Assembly: GCA_035574275.1 (NCBI GenBank)
Contig: DATLYY010000064.1
Location: forward strand, 70,516-134,515
DNA length: 64,000 nucleotides
Origin: Verrucomicrobiia bacterium
Lineage (GTDB): Bacteria; Zixibacteria; MSB-5A5; DSPP01
Direction of reading: 5' to 3'
Translations under genes and position numbers: made by a program
Part shown: positions 15,877 to 24,946 of the stretch, piece after piece
How positions within the stretch are numbered: position 1 is the first letter of the stretch
How the letters are laid out: the number at the start of each line of letters is the position of its first letter
Notes under the pieces: generated by a model
Database searches by the model: none
What the model was told of the DNA's origin: nothing
What the model saw: the letters and a program-made list of their open reading frames with translations, nothing else

Positions 15877-16532
15877 TGGTCCTTTCGGAAGTCGACGGAA
15901 GCGGTGTCGTCTCTTGGGATGGTCACCGTACGGGAGCCCCACTCGCCGGTTTTGTGCCAGACCTTCAACAAGTACTCCCCTTCCGGCACGTTTTCAATAC
16001 GGAAGCGTCCCTCCCCATCGGGATAGGTGAAATAGGGATTTTCCAGCACCAGGATTACGCAGTTCATATCGGAGTGGATTTCGCAAAAGACCCGCACCGG
16101 CCCCGGTTTATCGAAGGTGACAGCCCGGGATTTCCCCGTAGGATAACGGCCGAGATCGAACTTTTTGGTTTTGGAATAGGAGAAAGCATTGTGAAAGAAC
16201 GGGTCAAAGTTGGGAAAATCGACCGTCGTTCCCACCACCACCGGCAGGACCTCCGGAATAAACCGACGGTTGATTTGAACCACTCTCGGGCGAACGGAGG
16301 GGGGAGGAGGTTTTTGGGGAGGTTGCGCGTCCGCCGGCACGAGATAAACGACCGTGGCCGGCGGTTTGTAAAAAGTGTCCGGCATTACGGGTTTGGAATT
16401 AGTGGGGTAGCGCTCCACGCTTTGGAGCGTCACCGGTGGGGGAAAAACCGGAAGCCACCCCTCGACCGTCCCGGCCAAAAGCAGGGAGTGCGGCAGCAAA
16501 GAAACAGCGAAAATCAAACCGAACAGACGCAT
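15873..16532 (-). CDS. Secreted amicyanin/plastocyanin-like protein with C-terminal carboxypeptidase-regulatory-like module
   Basis: 219 residues; signal peptide about 1-20. The cupredoxin-like part (about 80-165) has candidate type-1 copper ligands His114 (FFHNAF), Cys150, His153 and Met156. The spacing C-x2-H-x2-M is that of amicyanin. The C-terminal segment (about 168-215: GRFRIENVPEGEYLLKVWH) is a CarboxypepD-reg-like beta-sandwich. A Pro-rich linker sits at 66-80. AAGGAGGGG precedes the ATG. Related proteins are often annotated methylamine utilisation protein; nothing here supports methylamine use. First gene of a three-gene operon. Confidence 0.75.
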   Translation of the reverse strand: MRLFGLIFAVSLLPHSLLLAGTVEGWLPVFPPPVTLQSVERYPTNSKPVMPDTFYKPPATVVYLVPADAQPPQKPPPPSVRPRVVQINRRFIPEVLPVVVGTTVDFPNFDPFFHNAFSYSKTKKFDLGRYPTGKSRAVTFDKPGPVRVFCEIHSDMNCVILVLENPYFTYPDGEGRFRIENVPEGEYLLKVWHKTGEWGSRTVTIPRDDTASVDFRKDQ

Positions 16533-16600
16533 ACTTCCCCTCCTTATAAGGCAAACCCCTCCTTAATCTTATCGGCGTCCGGGCAAGGGGCTGAAGTCAG

Positions 16601-16630
16601 CAAAAAGGCCTCCGTTGCCGGAGGCCTTTT
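16601..16630 (-). terminator. Intrinsic terminator
   Basis: A perfect 8-bp stem GGCCTCCG/CGGAGGCC (16607-16614 with 16619-16626), loop TTGC. Read on the - strand it is followed by TTTTTG, so it ends the transcript of the 18770-16654 operon. It also has T residues on the + strand. Confidence 0.75.
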
Positions 16631-16653
16631 CTATTGAGGGCGGCGACTATCTT

Positions 16654-17496
16654 CTATTTTTGGGGCGTGGAAAGGGCGGAACTGGTTTGGTCAAAAGCGA
16701 GCTTGTCAAGATAGGTCATGGAAGCTTCAATTGCTTCGGCATCCTTCACTTCGATGATTTTGAATATCTCGTCGGTTTGCAGGACCTCGCCGAAACGTGT
16801 CCAAGGGATGCTGCCCGAGCCGACCGGCAGGTGATCAGTAATTCCATTGCGGTCGTGCAGGTGCACCACGCCCACGCGGGGGAGATGGGTGAAAAAAAAG
16901 TTCAAGGTCCCCTGCACTTTTTCCGGTGTTTCCGCAAAAGAGTGGCCGATGTCCCAAGTCAGATTCAAGTTGGTCTGTTCCAAAAGGGAGGCGATGATTT
17001 CCTCGAAAAACCCCTCGAAGTGGTTGGTGTTTTCAAACCCCAATTCAAGCTTTCCATCGGAAAATTCCAAAAGCCGCAGGGCTGAGTCGCGGAAATTTTC
17101 CGCCAGCGGCTTGAAGGTCGGGTGCTGCATAATTTTGATCCGTCCGGAGCCGGTCGCCACCAGACCGACTTTGCCGGTATGCAGGGTGAAATAAACGGCC
17201 CCCAGTTCCTCTCCGAAAGCCAGCATCTCCTTTATCCGCTCAACCCCCGCCAGGCGGATGTTCTTGTGACGGGAAAGCAGATTGATGTCGTCCGGGGCAT
17301 GCAGGAGCAGTTGAATATTCGATTTTTCGGCCGCTTTTCGTATGGCCGTTCTTTTGCCGGCGTCAAAATGCTCTGGAAAGTATTCGGGCCGATTCAGATT
17401 GATTTCAACTGCTTCCAGCTTCCATTTCGCCGCTTTGGCAACCGCCTCCTCGATAGGCGTGTTTCGGCGATTGGCGGAAAAACCGAGCTTCCTCAA
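16654..17496 (-). CDS. Sugar phosphate isomerase/epimerase-like TIM barrel
   Basis: 280 residues of the xylose-isomerase-like/AP-endonuclease-2 superfamily. Metal-site landmarks are LLLHAP (about 66-71), FTLHTG, ELGFENTNHFEG, LTWDIGHSFAE and VVHLHDRNG, followed by a late IIEVKD. These proteins bind a divalent metal and isomerise or cleave sugars or sugar acids; the exact substrate cannot be told. The ATG overlaps the stop of the upstream secreted protein (ATGA), so the two are co-translated, an odd pairing of a cytoplasmic and an exported protein. Confidence 0.75.
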   Translation of the reverse strand: MRKLGFSANRRNTPIEEAVAKAAKWKLEAVEINLNRPEYFPEHFDAGKRTAIRKAAEKSNIQLLLHAPDDINLLSRHKNIRLAGVERIKEMLAFGEELGAVYFTLHTGKVGLVATGSGRIKIMQHPTFKPLAENFRDSALRLLEFSDGKLELGFENTNHFEGFFEEIIASLLEQTNLNLTWDIGHSFAETPEKVQGTLNFFFTHLPRVGVVHLHDRNGITDHLPVGSGSIPWTRFGEVLQTDEIFKIIEVKDAEAIEASMTYLDKLAFDQTSSALSTPQK

Positions 17497-18770
17497 GTTT
17501 TCCGCTCTTTCTGCCGGGCGGCCGGGAAAAGGACATTGTTCAAAATCAGCCGGTAGCCGGGGGAGTTTTTGTGCAACGACAAATCGGTCGGCGGGTCGCC
17601 AATCTGGTGCTCGTAATCCTCCGGGTCGTGGCCGGCCAGAAAGGTCCAGGTTCCCTGCCCGAAGTTGCCGTGGATGTAGCGCACTTCGTCCACGCCCGGA
17701 ATCTCCCCCAGAATGGTCACGTGCTTTTTCAAGAGGGAACGGCGAAGGGCGGTGGTGAGCCCCATAAAGCCGGCCACGGCGGCGTTGTGGTTCTGCACCA
17801 GCATCGTCGGCACGGGGTCCAGCTTGGCGGAAAACTCGAAGAGAGTGAAGAAGTCGGCTTTCGGGCTAGCCACCCAGCGGCTGCGGTCATAGGTGACGTC
17901 GATGTCCGAGCGGCGGTGCTCAAACGGCTCCGGAAAAACGGTGAAATTGGTGAAAGCCCAAGTTTTGTTGAAGTTTAATTCGCTGTTGTAACCGGCGTCC
18001 GGCGGGTCGCCGTCGAAGACGGCGTCGCAGATGTCCACCGAATCGGCGGCGAAGGCGATGTCTATGGTCTCTGTGGCAGAGCACATTGCAAAAAGCATCC
18101 CCCCGCCCGCTACGTAATCCTTGATTGCGCGGGCCACCCCTTTTTTCAATTCGGAGACCTTGGCAAATCCCAGCTGGTGGGCCATCGTCTGGTTGGCGGC
18201 GACTTCCTGCCGGTACCAGTCGGCGTTGCGGTACATCGCATAAAATTTGCCGTACTGGCCGGAAAAATCCTCGTGGTGGAGGTGAATCCAGTCGTATTTG
18301 GCCAGCTCCCCGGCCATCACTTCGGCGTCCCACAGGGTGCCGTACGGAATTTCGGCGTAGGTCAGAGCCAAAGTCACGGCGTCGTCCCAGGGTTCCTTGT
18401 TGGGGGGGGTGTAAATGGCGATTTTGGGAGTCTTTTCCAGAAGAATGACTTCCATGTTGTTGTCCTCAATCGTCTGGTAAATCTGGGCCGCGTCGCCGGT
18501 TGAGATAAGGTCGTAAGCCACCCCCTTCAAACGGCAGAGCTTTTCCAGCTCCGGCGCGGGGTCGGTCATAAAGGAGCCCCCGCGGTAATTCAACAACCAC
18601 TCCACGTTCTGGCCGCGGCCCAAGACCCAATAAGCCACGCCGTAGGCCTTTAAATGGTCGGTTTGCTTGCCGTCCATATAAATCAGAAGTTTATCGGCTT
18701 GGGCTGTTGCCGTCGAGAAGCAGAGTATCAAAAAAATGATTAACTTTTTCACTCTATGAATTATACGCAA
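17493..18770 (-). CDS. Secreted conserved protein (family often mislabelled asparagine synthetase B)
   Basis: 425 residues with a signal peptide (about 1-25: LIIFLILCFSTATAQA). The mature start KLLIYMDGKQTDHLKAYGVAYW resembles (landmarks QTDHLKAYG and WLLNYRGGSF) a family that, from memory, databases often label asparagine synthetase B. No Asn-synthetase features are present: there is no N-terminal Cys glutaminase and no SGGxDS ATP loop. Parts such as AGGGMLFAMCSATETIDIA resemble a glutamine-amidotransferase-like/ThuA-type Rossmann fold with an exposed Cys. Other conserved-looking blocks are HLHHEDFSGQY and HGNFGQGTWTFLAGHDPEDY. Function unknown. Confidence 0.7.
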   Translation of the reverse strand: MRIIHRVKKLIIFLILCFSTATAQADKLLIYMDGKQTDHLKAYGVAYWVLGRGQNVEWLLNYRGGSFMTDPAPELEKLCRLKGVAYDLISTGDAAQIYQTIEDNNMEVILLEKTPKIAIYTPPNKEPWDDAVTLALTYAEIPYGTLWDAEVMAGELAKYDWIHLHHEDFSGQYGKFYAMYRNADWYRQEVAANQTMAHQLGFAKVSELKKGVARAIKDYVAGGGMLFAMCSATETIDIAFAADSVDICDAVFDGDPPDAGYNSELNFNKTWAFTNFTVFPEPFEHRRSDIDVTYDRSRWVASPKADFFTLFEFSAKLDPVPTMLVQNHNAAVAGFMGLTTALRRSLLKKHVTILGEIPGVDEVRYIHGNFGQGTWTFLAGHDPEDYEHQIGDPPTDLSLHKNSPGYRLILNNVLFPAARQKERKT

Positions 18771-18786
18771 AAAACCGGCCTAAAAC

Positions 18787-21636
18787 TCAATCCCGGTAGG
18801 CCTCGGCCAGAATGGAAAGGGTATGCCGCACCGGCAGGCGGGTTCCCTGGGCTATCTGGATGTTGCAGGTGCCGCAGGAAGTGGCGACAGCGGCCACTCC
18901 GGTGCGCTTGATTTCCTCGAACAATTTGTTGCCGATTTTCATCGACAAGTCAAAGTTTTCGGTTTTGAAGCCGAAGGTGCCAGCCATTCCGCAGCAGGAA
19001 TCGGCAATTTCCTCGACTTTAACGCCCGGAATAAATCGCAGCAGTTCAATCGGTTCCCGTTCCACCCCCAGCGCCTTGGAATGGCAGGGGTTGTGCCAGA
19101 CCAGGTGCAAATCGACCGGTTTGAAATTCCGGTTCAGTTCCTTGCGCTGATGCAAATCCCAAAGGTATTGATGAATTTCCTTGGCGGCCTGACTGACCAG
19201 ATGGGCGTCCTCTGTATTCAAAAGCCGGGGGTAATCCTCACAAATCGCCAAGGCGCAGGAGGGGGCAGAAGCGACAATTTCGTATCCTTGTTTTACCAGC
19301 GGCGCCAGGACTTCCACGTTAAAGCGGGCATTTTTTTGGGCGTCCTTTTCGCTGCCGACCGTTATCATTGCAATACCGCAACATTTCTGCTCCGGCACGA
19401 AAACCTCGATGTCGTTTTTTTCCAGCACCTTGAGCGTGGCCTGCGCTTCACCGTTCACGTCGTTAAAGCGGGCAAAGCAGCCGGCAAAATAGGCAACCTT
19501 GCGCTGGGATGTATGGCCGGTTTTTTGTTTCACCGGGAATGGTTTGACCGCCGGGGCAAATTCCCGGTCGCGATGAATTCCCAAAATACGCTCCAAAAAT
19601 ACGCGGTTGAGACGGAGCGAAAGAGCCCAGTTGGTCACCTTCGGCAACAATGCAGCAAGCTGGGAACTGGTGTCGGAATGGGACAGCACCTTGTTGCGCA
19701 GGGTCTGGCCATGTTTTTCGGCGTAGGCTGTGCGGGCCAGAATCGCCAAATCGGGTACGTTCACAGCCGTCGGGCATTCGGAAAGGCAGAGCCGGCAGTT
19801 GAAGCACAAATCGGCCACGCTTTTGAGGCGCACGTCAAAAAGCAGTCCGGCCGGAAGTTCGCCGGTGATGATCCCCATCAACAAATTCGGTTTGGCGCGG
19901 GCCGTAGCGGGCTCGATTTCGGTCTCCGCCGCCACCGGGCAGTAATTGCGACAGGCACCGCAGCCGTGGCATTTTTCAATTTCTATTCTCCAGCGGGATT
20001 GGTCGAAAACCGTGCCGGTTTGGACAAATTTCTTAGGAAAACGAAGAATATTGACCGGGATGTGGTTGTGGTCGGTTACAATTTTGCCGGGATTCAGAAT
20101 GTTTTCGGGGTCCCAGATTTTTTTCAACCGTTCGAACAGGGGATAGGTTTTCGGATACTGCCGTTTCAAATAGGGGGCGCGCATCACCCCATCGCCATGC
20201 TCGGCGGAGATGGTGCCGCCCAGTTTTAGTGTCAAATCGAACGCTTCATCCGAGATTTCCACCAGTCGATTTTCGAATCCTGACTCGTGTGGATCCATCA
20301 GGGGGGTGATATGCACGTTGCCGTTGCCGGCGTGGCCGAAGATGACCATCTCCATGCCGCGCTTGCCCATAATGTGCTTCAGTCCGTTGATGTAGCGCCC
20401 CAAGTTCTGCGGCGGAACGGCGGAATCGTCGATGAAGTTCATCGGCTTTTTGACCGGGCTGGCCTTGTACACAATCGGCAGGGCGGCCTTGCGGGTTTCC
20501 CAAAGGGCCTGCTGTTCCTTTGGAAGAAAGGCGGCTCGGGTGCCAAGGGCAAAGGGGGTCGCACTTTGCTCGCCGACGGAGATTTTCTCCTTCACCTCCT
20601 CCGGCGACTGGCCTTCAAATTCAAGCAAAATCACCGCCGCCGATTTTTCCGGCAGAAACGGACGCAACTCGCGCCGCCCTTTGCGCACGTAGGCCACAAA
20701 GGTTTCGTCCACCAGCTCTAAAGCGGATGGTTTCAGTTTCAGCAGTTCCACCACCGCCTGCGAGGCCTTTTCCCAGTCATCGAAATACAAAAGCGTTACA
20801 GCGCGGTGGGGCGGCTTGGGCAAAAGCCGGAAGGTGGCTTCGGTCACAATTCCGAGCGTCCCCTCCGAACCGACTAAAAGCTGGGTGAAATCGATGCCAC
20901 CGCTTTTCAATGCTCCGTCCAGGTTGTATCCCGCTGAGTTCTTATTGACTTTAATGGTTGAATCGAGAATGGTTTGACGATTGGCGAGCAGCAAGCCCTC
21001 GGTTTGTTTCAGGATGCTTGCAAGCTCAAGAGAATGGGCCGAATTATTCTTCAGTTTGCCGGTCTCGACCAATGAACCGTCCGAAAAAACCGCCTCCAAA
21101 GAATCGACAAAGTCGCGGGTCGTGCCGTAAAGGACGGTATGCGCGCCGGCCGAGTTGTTGGCAATCATCCCCCCCACCGTGCAGTAGGCACCGCTGGAGG
21201 GGTCGGGCGGCAGGAAGAGGTTGTATTGGGCCGCGGCCTGATTCAGCTTGGTGTAAATCAGCCCCGGCTGGACGCGGATGGTTTTTTCTTCCGGATTGAT
21301 GCTCACCACCTTGTTCATATGGCGGGAGAAATCGACCACGATGCCGCTCCCCAGCGCCTGGCCGGACAAGCTGGAGCCGCCGCCGCGCGGGGTCAGCGAA
21401 ATCTGATGAGCGCGGGCATACTTGACCAGTGCCTCGATGTCCCGTTTGTTTTTCGGGCAGACCGCCCCGAGCGGGCGGACTTTGAAAATGCATGCGGCGG
21501 TGGCGTACTCCTGACGTGAAAGCTCGTCAAAGAGCACATCCCCTTCGATTATCTTGCCCAAATCCTTCGCTATTTTGCTGTCGCCGGTCACCCGTTCCAT
21601 ACCCGATAAGAAAGGAGTTGAAATGCCTTCCGACAA
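18787..21636 (-). CDS. FAD-linked dehydrogenase fused to Fe-S/CCG-domain subunit (GlcD-GlcF type)
   Basis: 949 residues. The N-terminal FAD-binding-4 domain has RGGGSSLSGQALG (84-96) and GSEGTLGIVTEA; the FAD-oxidase C domain continues to about 520 (HAGNGNVH, SAEHGDG). Two ferredoxin motifs follow: CHGCGACRNYCP (556-567) and CFNCRLCLSECP (611-622). Two CCG domains (CCG at 752 and 881) end the protein. Such fusions oxidise D-lactate, glycolate or another 2-hydroxy acid and pass electrons to quinone or another carrier. Two starts are possible: TTG at 21636, or ATG at 21600. Neither has a clear ribosome-binding site, and a -10-like GATAAT at 21643-21648 favours the shorter one. Confidence 0.88.
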   Translation of the reverse strand: MSEGISTPFLSGMERVTGDSKIAKDLGKIIEGDVLFDELSRQEYATAACIFKVRPLGAVCPKNKRDIEALVKYARAHQISLTPRGGGSSLSGQALGSGIVVDFSRHMNKVVSINPEEKTIRVQPGLIYTKLNQAAAQYNLFLPPDPSSGAYCTVGGMIANNSAGAHTVLYGTTRDFVDSLEAVFSDGSLVETGKLKNNSAHSLELASILKQTEGLLLANRQTILDSTIKVNKNSAGYNLDGALKSGGIDFTQLLVGSEGTLGIVTEATFRLLPKPPHRAVTLLYFDDWEKASQAVVELLKLKPSALELVDETFVAYVRKGRRELRPFLPEKSAAVILLEFEGQSPEEVKEKISVGEQSATPFALGTRAAFLPKEQQALWETRKAALPIVYKASPVKKPMNFIDDSAVPPQNLGRYINGLKHIMGKRGMEMVIFGHAGNGNVHITPLMDPHESGFENRLVEISDEAFDLTLKLGGTISAEHGDGVMRAPYLKRQYPKTYPLFERLKKIWDPENILNPGKIVTDHNHIPVNILRFPKKFVQTGTVFDQSRWRIEIEKCHGCGACRNYCPVAAETEIEPATARAKPNLLMGIITGELPAGLLFDVRLKSVADLCFNCRLCLSECPTAVNVPDLAILARTAYAEKHGQTLRNKVLSHSDTSSQLAALLPKVTNWALSLRLNRVFLERILGIHRDREFAPAVKPFPVKQKTGHTSQRKVAYFAGCFARFNDVNGEAQATLKVLEKNDIEVFVPEQKCCGIAMITVGSEKDAQKNARFNVEVLAPLVKQGYEIVASAPSCALAICEDYPRLLNTEDAHLVSQAAKEIHQYLWDLHQRKELNRNFKPVDLHLVWHNPCHSKALGVEREPIELLRFIPGVKVEEIADSCCGMAGTFGFKTENFDLSMKIGNKLFEEIKRTGVAAVATSCGTCNIQIAQGTRLPVRHTLSILAEAYRD

Positions 21637-21715
21637 GGCATATTATCCGGCCAATCAAAGACAGGATGTCGCCTCATCTTTCTATTCTTAGTATCGGAGA
21701 AATCCGTCGGGGTAG

Positions 21716-22858
21716 TTACGGAAAAAGTTCCGCAATTATCCGATCTGAAACATAAAACCCCAATGGGGTAAGCCGCAGCTGGCCGTTTTCCTTGTGGGCG
21801 AAGCGTTGGGCCGCCAGCCGGTTCAGCAATGTTTGTTTTTCCTTTTCAAGGTCATATCCGAATTCATTTTTAAGATCGTTTAGGCGGATTCCACCCTTTT
21901 GCCGCAAACCCAAAAGCAGCACCTCGTCGACGGCCTTCTTTTGGTCGATGGTTTCCTCGAATTCAAGAGGCAATTCTCCCGCATCCAGCCGGCGCTGGTA
22001 GATAGGCAAACTGCGGACGTTAGCCCAGCGCTGGTTCTTAAAGAAAGAATGGGCGGAAGGGCCAAGGCCTAAATAGTTCTTCCTTCGCCAATAGTTTAGG
22101 TTGTGCCGGGATTGGAATCCGGGGCGGGCAAAATTGGAAATCTCATACTGTTCGTAACCGTTTTGTTCCAAGAATTCAATGCCCGTCAAATACATTTCCT
22201 GACAAAGCTCGTCCGGTGGCAGCACGAGCTTTCCCCCCTGCTGCAGTTTATAGAAGACGGTTCGTTCCTCGATGGTTAAACTGTAAGTCGAAACATGCGC
22301 GGGCTGCCATTTGGCCGCCTTTTCCAAGGTTTGCCGCCAGCCCTCAATCGTCTGGCCGGGAACGCCGAAAATCAAGTCGATATTAAAATTCTCAAAACCG
22401 GACTTTCTAACATTTTGAGCTGATTCTTCCGCTTGTTTGGGGAAGTGTTCTCTTCCGAGCAGTTTTAGCTCGGCATCGTTCAAGCTTTGCATGCCGATGG
22501 AAAGACGGTTTATGCCAAGCCGTCTAAACTCTTTGGGTTTATTTCCCAAAAGTTCGTTTGGATTGGCTTCGAGCGAGATTTCGGCGTCATCCGAAACGTC
22601 GAAGCGACTTTCTATCAGCTTTAAAAGCCCGGCCAACTGTTCCGTTTCCAGAAGGGAAGGGGTGCCGCCGCCAAAGTAAATCGTTCCCAGTTTTTGGCTG
22701 AAAAGTTCCGGTTTTTTCTCGGAAAGCAGCTTCAACTCTTTTTCGTAATAGGGCAGAAAAGCGGCCCGTTTTGCCTCCGACTCCCGCAGGACGTAGAAAT
22801 CACAATACGGGCAGATTTTAGAGCAGAAAGGAAAATGAATGTAAAGACCCAATGGCAT
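21716..22858 (-). CDS. hemW: Radical SAM heme chaperone HemW
   Basis: 380 residues. The radical-SAM cluster motif is C12-x3-C16-x2-C19 (HFPFCSKICPYCDFYV), followed by FGGGTPSLL and ISLEANP. The C-terminal HemN-like domain is present (NYWRRKNYLGLGPSAHSF). The single short N-terminus and the length of 380 fit HemW, a heme chaperone often annotated as oxygen-independent coproporphyrinogen oxidase, rather than HemN, which is longer. Last gene of the glpX-hpf-hprK-mlaD-GH57-hemW run. Confidence 0.88.
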   Translation of the reverse strand: MPLGLYIHFPFCSKICPYCDFYVLRESEAKRAAFLPYYEKELKLLSEKKPELFSQKLGTIYFGGGTPSLLETEQLAGLLKLIESRFDVSDDAEISLEANPNELLGNKPKEFRRLGINRLSIGMQSLNDAELKLLGREHFPKQAEESAQNVRKSGFENFNIDLIFGVPGQTIEGWRQTLEKAAKWQPAHVSTYSLTIEERTVFYKLQQGGKLVLPPDELCQEMYLTGIEFLEQNGYEQYEISNFARPGFQSRHNLNYWRRKNYLGLGPSAHSFFKNQRWANVRSLPIYQRRLDAGELPLEFEETIDQKKAVDEVLLLGLRQKGGIRLNDLKNEFGYDLEKEKQTLLNRLAAQRFAHKENGQLRLTPLGFYVSDRIIAELFP

Positions 22859-22882
22859 AAGGGAAAGTAAAGAAGAATTAAG

Positions 22883-24946
22883 CTAAAGGGAAAGCAGTTC
22901 CAAACCGAAATTCAATTCGATAACCTGCTTGGCTTTCAATTGCAGGGGATATCCAAACAAAAGCTTGGAACCCTGATAGGTCTTTTCCGCCCCCCCCTCC
23001 GAGAGCGAAACCGTGAAAATGGGGTGGCGCTCAAAACTGACCGGCTGCTCAAACTGGAACCGAGCCGCCAGTTTGCGCCATTCATCCACCATTTCAACAG
23101 TGGTTACATTGCCAAGTTGTTCTTCGGTCTCCAGCGTGGGTCGCGAGGGTTTTTGCCCATTAATTTTGAAATACCGGTCGGCGGCGCTGGGCGCCTCAAA
23201 ATTAAAGTTGAACTCGCTTGCGAACTTTAACTCCCGCTTTTGCGCCCCCGTATTCTCCAAACGATATTCAAAGCGCAGCCGAGGCCGACTTGCTCCAAGG
23301 GATATTCGCTTTTCTATATAAAGACCGGCCGGTTCGGCTCCCTTGAGCAAAACAGCGGTGGAGGTTTCCCGCTTTTCAAGTTTGCGCTCGTACGAGAGAT
23401 GAAACGGGTGACCATCGATATGCTCGCGAAAGCTCCAATTGGGGTAAATCGCTTCCCCCTCGCACGGGAGGTATTTTTCCAGATCCTTATCCTTCGTTTT
23501 TACGTGTGTGTGGATGGTGGCCAGTTCGGGCGAGGTGGAACCGGAAAGCCCCAACTTTTTATGGTACGCCTCTGGATAGGGGGTGAACGTGTTCTGCAGA
23601 TTAAAACGCTTGGGTTTAAAGTCGAGTTCAATGATACAACCGTCTTGATGAGGGTCCACTACACAAAAAATCGCCGGTGTTTCAATAATAATTTCTTTCT
23701 GGCCGTCGGCATCGAAGTCAGCTTCTTCCACGGCAACCACTGGTTTTTTGTTCTCCAAATCGTACAGAATGTTTTGGGCCCCAATCAGGGCTTCGTAGTT
23801 CGCCGCCCGCAGATGGGTCAAATACGCCCCGCCGAAGACCCCGTGCCAATAAGGGCAGTTGCACTGGCCCTTGAATAACAGGTTTTCGGCCTCTTTAAAT
23901 TCCTTCTTGGGAACTTTCGGTTTACTCCTTAATTTGTTCAACCCGCGGCTTACAAAAAGCATCTTCTTATGCATCTGGTTTGCTTCCGGATATTTTGCCA
24001 AGAAATTTCGCCAGAAGCCGCCCCGGAAAAAGGGGGCGGCCTTTTCCCAGTGGCCGGTCAGCTTGATTTGCTCCCTGACCGCTTCGTACTCCAGCTGCAG
24101 CCGGGGCGGTAGCGCCCATTCCAGCATCTCCTCGTATGCGGCAGTCGGCAGATAAATACGCTCGACGGTCTTTTGTGCTGTTAGTGCTTCGCTGAAAAAT
24201 TTGATTTCCAGCGAATTGGTATGGGACGTGACTTCCGCCAGAAACCGCTCCAGCCAGCCATTCGTGTAGCAATGTTCAAACGTTTTCGGCCAGACGCCAA
24301 ATTTTTCACCGTCGTCGGCATAGACCCAGTTTTTTGGGTTTTCCGGCTGGGTAAAAAGCCGATGGGTCACCTCCTCGACCGGGGCGAAGGGAATTTTGTA
24401 GCGCAGTTCCTTCAGAATCGGGAAAACGTAGATTGAACGACCTTCGTCTTCGGTCAAAAGCGGGCCGGCAGTTAAGGGGCCGTCGTACCCGGCATATTTA
24501 AAAAGGGTATCATCCAGCATTGTGTATTCAATGCCCGCCTCGGCCAATGTCTTGGGCTGATTCGGTTCCCAAACCCGCTCCGTTGTCCAAAGCCCCTTGG
24601 GCCGGACGCCAAAGCGCTTTTCGAGATAGTCCGACATCTTCAAAATCTGCCCGAGCCGGTCGGTTTCAGGAATGGAAGGGAGAATCGGTTCGTAAAAACC
24701 GCCCCCCAAAAGCTCCAGTTGTTTCTGGTGCAGCAGTTCCTCTATGAGGTTGAAGAATTCCGGCTTTCGCTTTTCGGCCCACTCGTACAAAATACCCGAG
24801 TTGTGCAAGGCAAACTTGAATGTCGGGAATTTTTTAACCAGCCGCAAAAAGGGGAGATAGGCCTTTTCAAACGCATCCTCAATGACCGGGTCGAAATTTC
24901 CAACCGGTTGGTGGTTGTGGACGGCGAAGTAAAACGAGTGGGGCAT
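22883..24946 (-). CDS. GH57 4-alpha-glucanotransferase/alpha-amylase
   Basis: 687 residues. The GH57 catalytic barrel starts FYFAVHNHQPVGNFD; Glu123 in LWTTERVWEP is the nucleophile, at the same residue number as in the Thermococcus litoralis enzyme. The acid/base Asp lies at 211/212 in VYADDGEKFGVWP. The middle and C-terminal beta domains (about 300-687, DUF1925/DUF1926 type) match the glucanotransferase branch. It should rearrange or cut alpha-1,4-glucans such as glycogen in the cytoplasm; no signal peptide is seen. Its start overlaps the mlaD-like stop by one base (TAATG). Confidence 0.9.
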   Translation of the reverse strand: MPHSFYFAVHNHQPVGNFDPVIEDAFEKAYLPFLRLVKKFPTFKFALHNSGILYEWAEKRKPEFFNLIEELLHQKQLELLGGGFYEPILPSIPETDRLGQILKMSDYLEKRFGVRPKGLWTTERVWEPNQPKTLAEAGIEYTMLDDTLFKYAGYDGPLTAGPLLTEDEGRSIYVFPILKELRYKIPFAPVEEVTHRLFTQPENPKNWVYADDGEKFGVWPKTFEHCYTNGWLERFLAEVTSHTNSLEIKFFSEALTAQKTVERIYLPTAAYEEMLEWALPPRLQLEYEAVREQIKLTGHWEKAAPFFRGGFWRNFLAKYPEANQMHKKMLFVSRGLNKLRSKPKVPKKEFKEAENLLFKGQCNCPYWHGVFGGAYLTHLRAANYEALIGAQNILYDLENKKPVVAVEEADFDADGQKEIIIETPAIFCVVDPHQDGCIIELDFKPKRFNLQNTFTPYPEAYHKKLGLSGSTSPELATIHTHVKTKDKDLEKYLPCEGEAIYPNWSFREHIDGHPFHLSYERKLEKRETSTAVLLKGAEPAGLYIEKRISLGASRPRLRFEYRLENTGAQKRELKFASEFNFNFEAPSAADRYFKINGQKPSRPTLETEEQLGNVTTVEMVDEWRKLAARFQFEQPVSFERHPIFTVSLSEGGAEKTYQGSKLLFGYPLQLKAKQVIELNFGLELLSL

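Noticed and set aside
17493-18770. Asparagine synthetase B
   Set aside because: No N-terminal Cys glutaminase, no SGGxDS ATP-pyrophosphatase loop, and the protein has a signal peptide.
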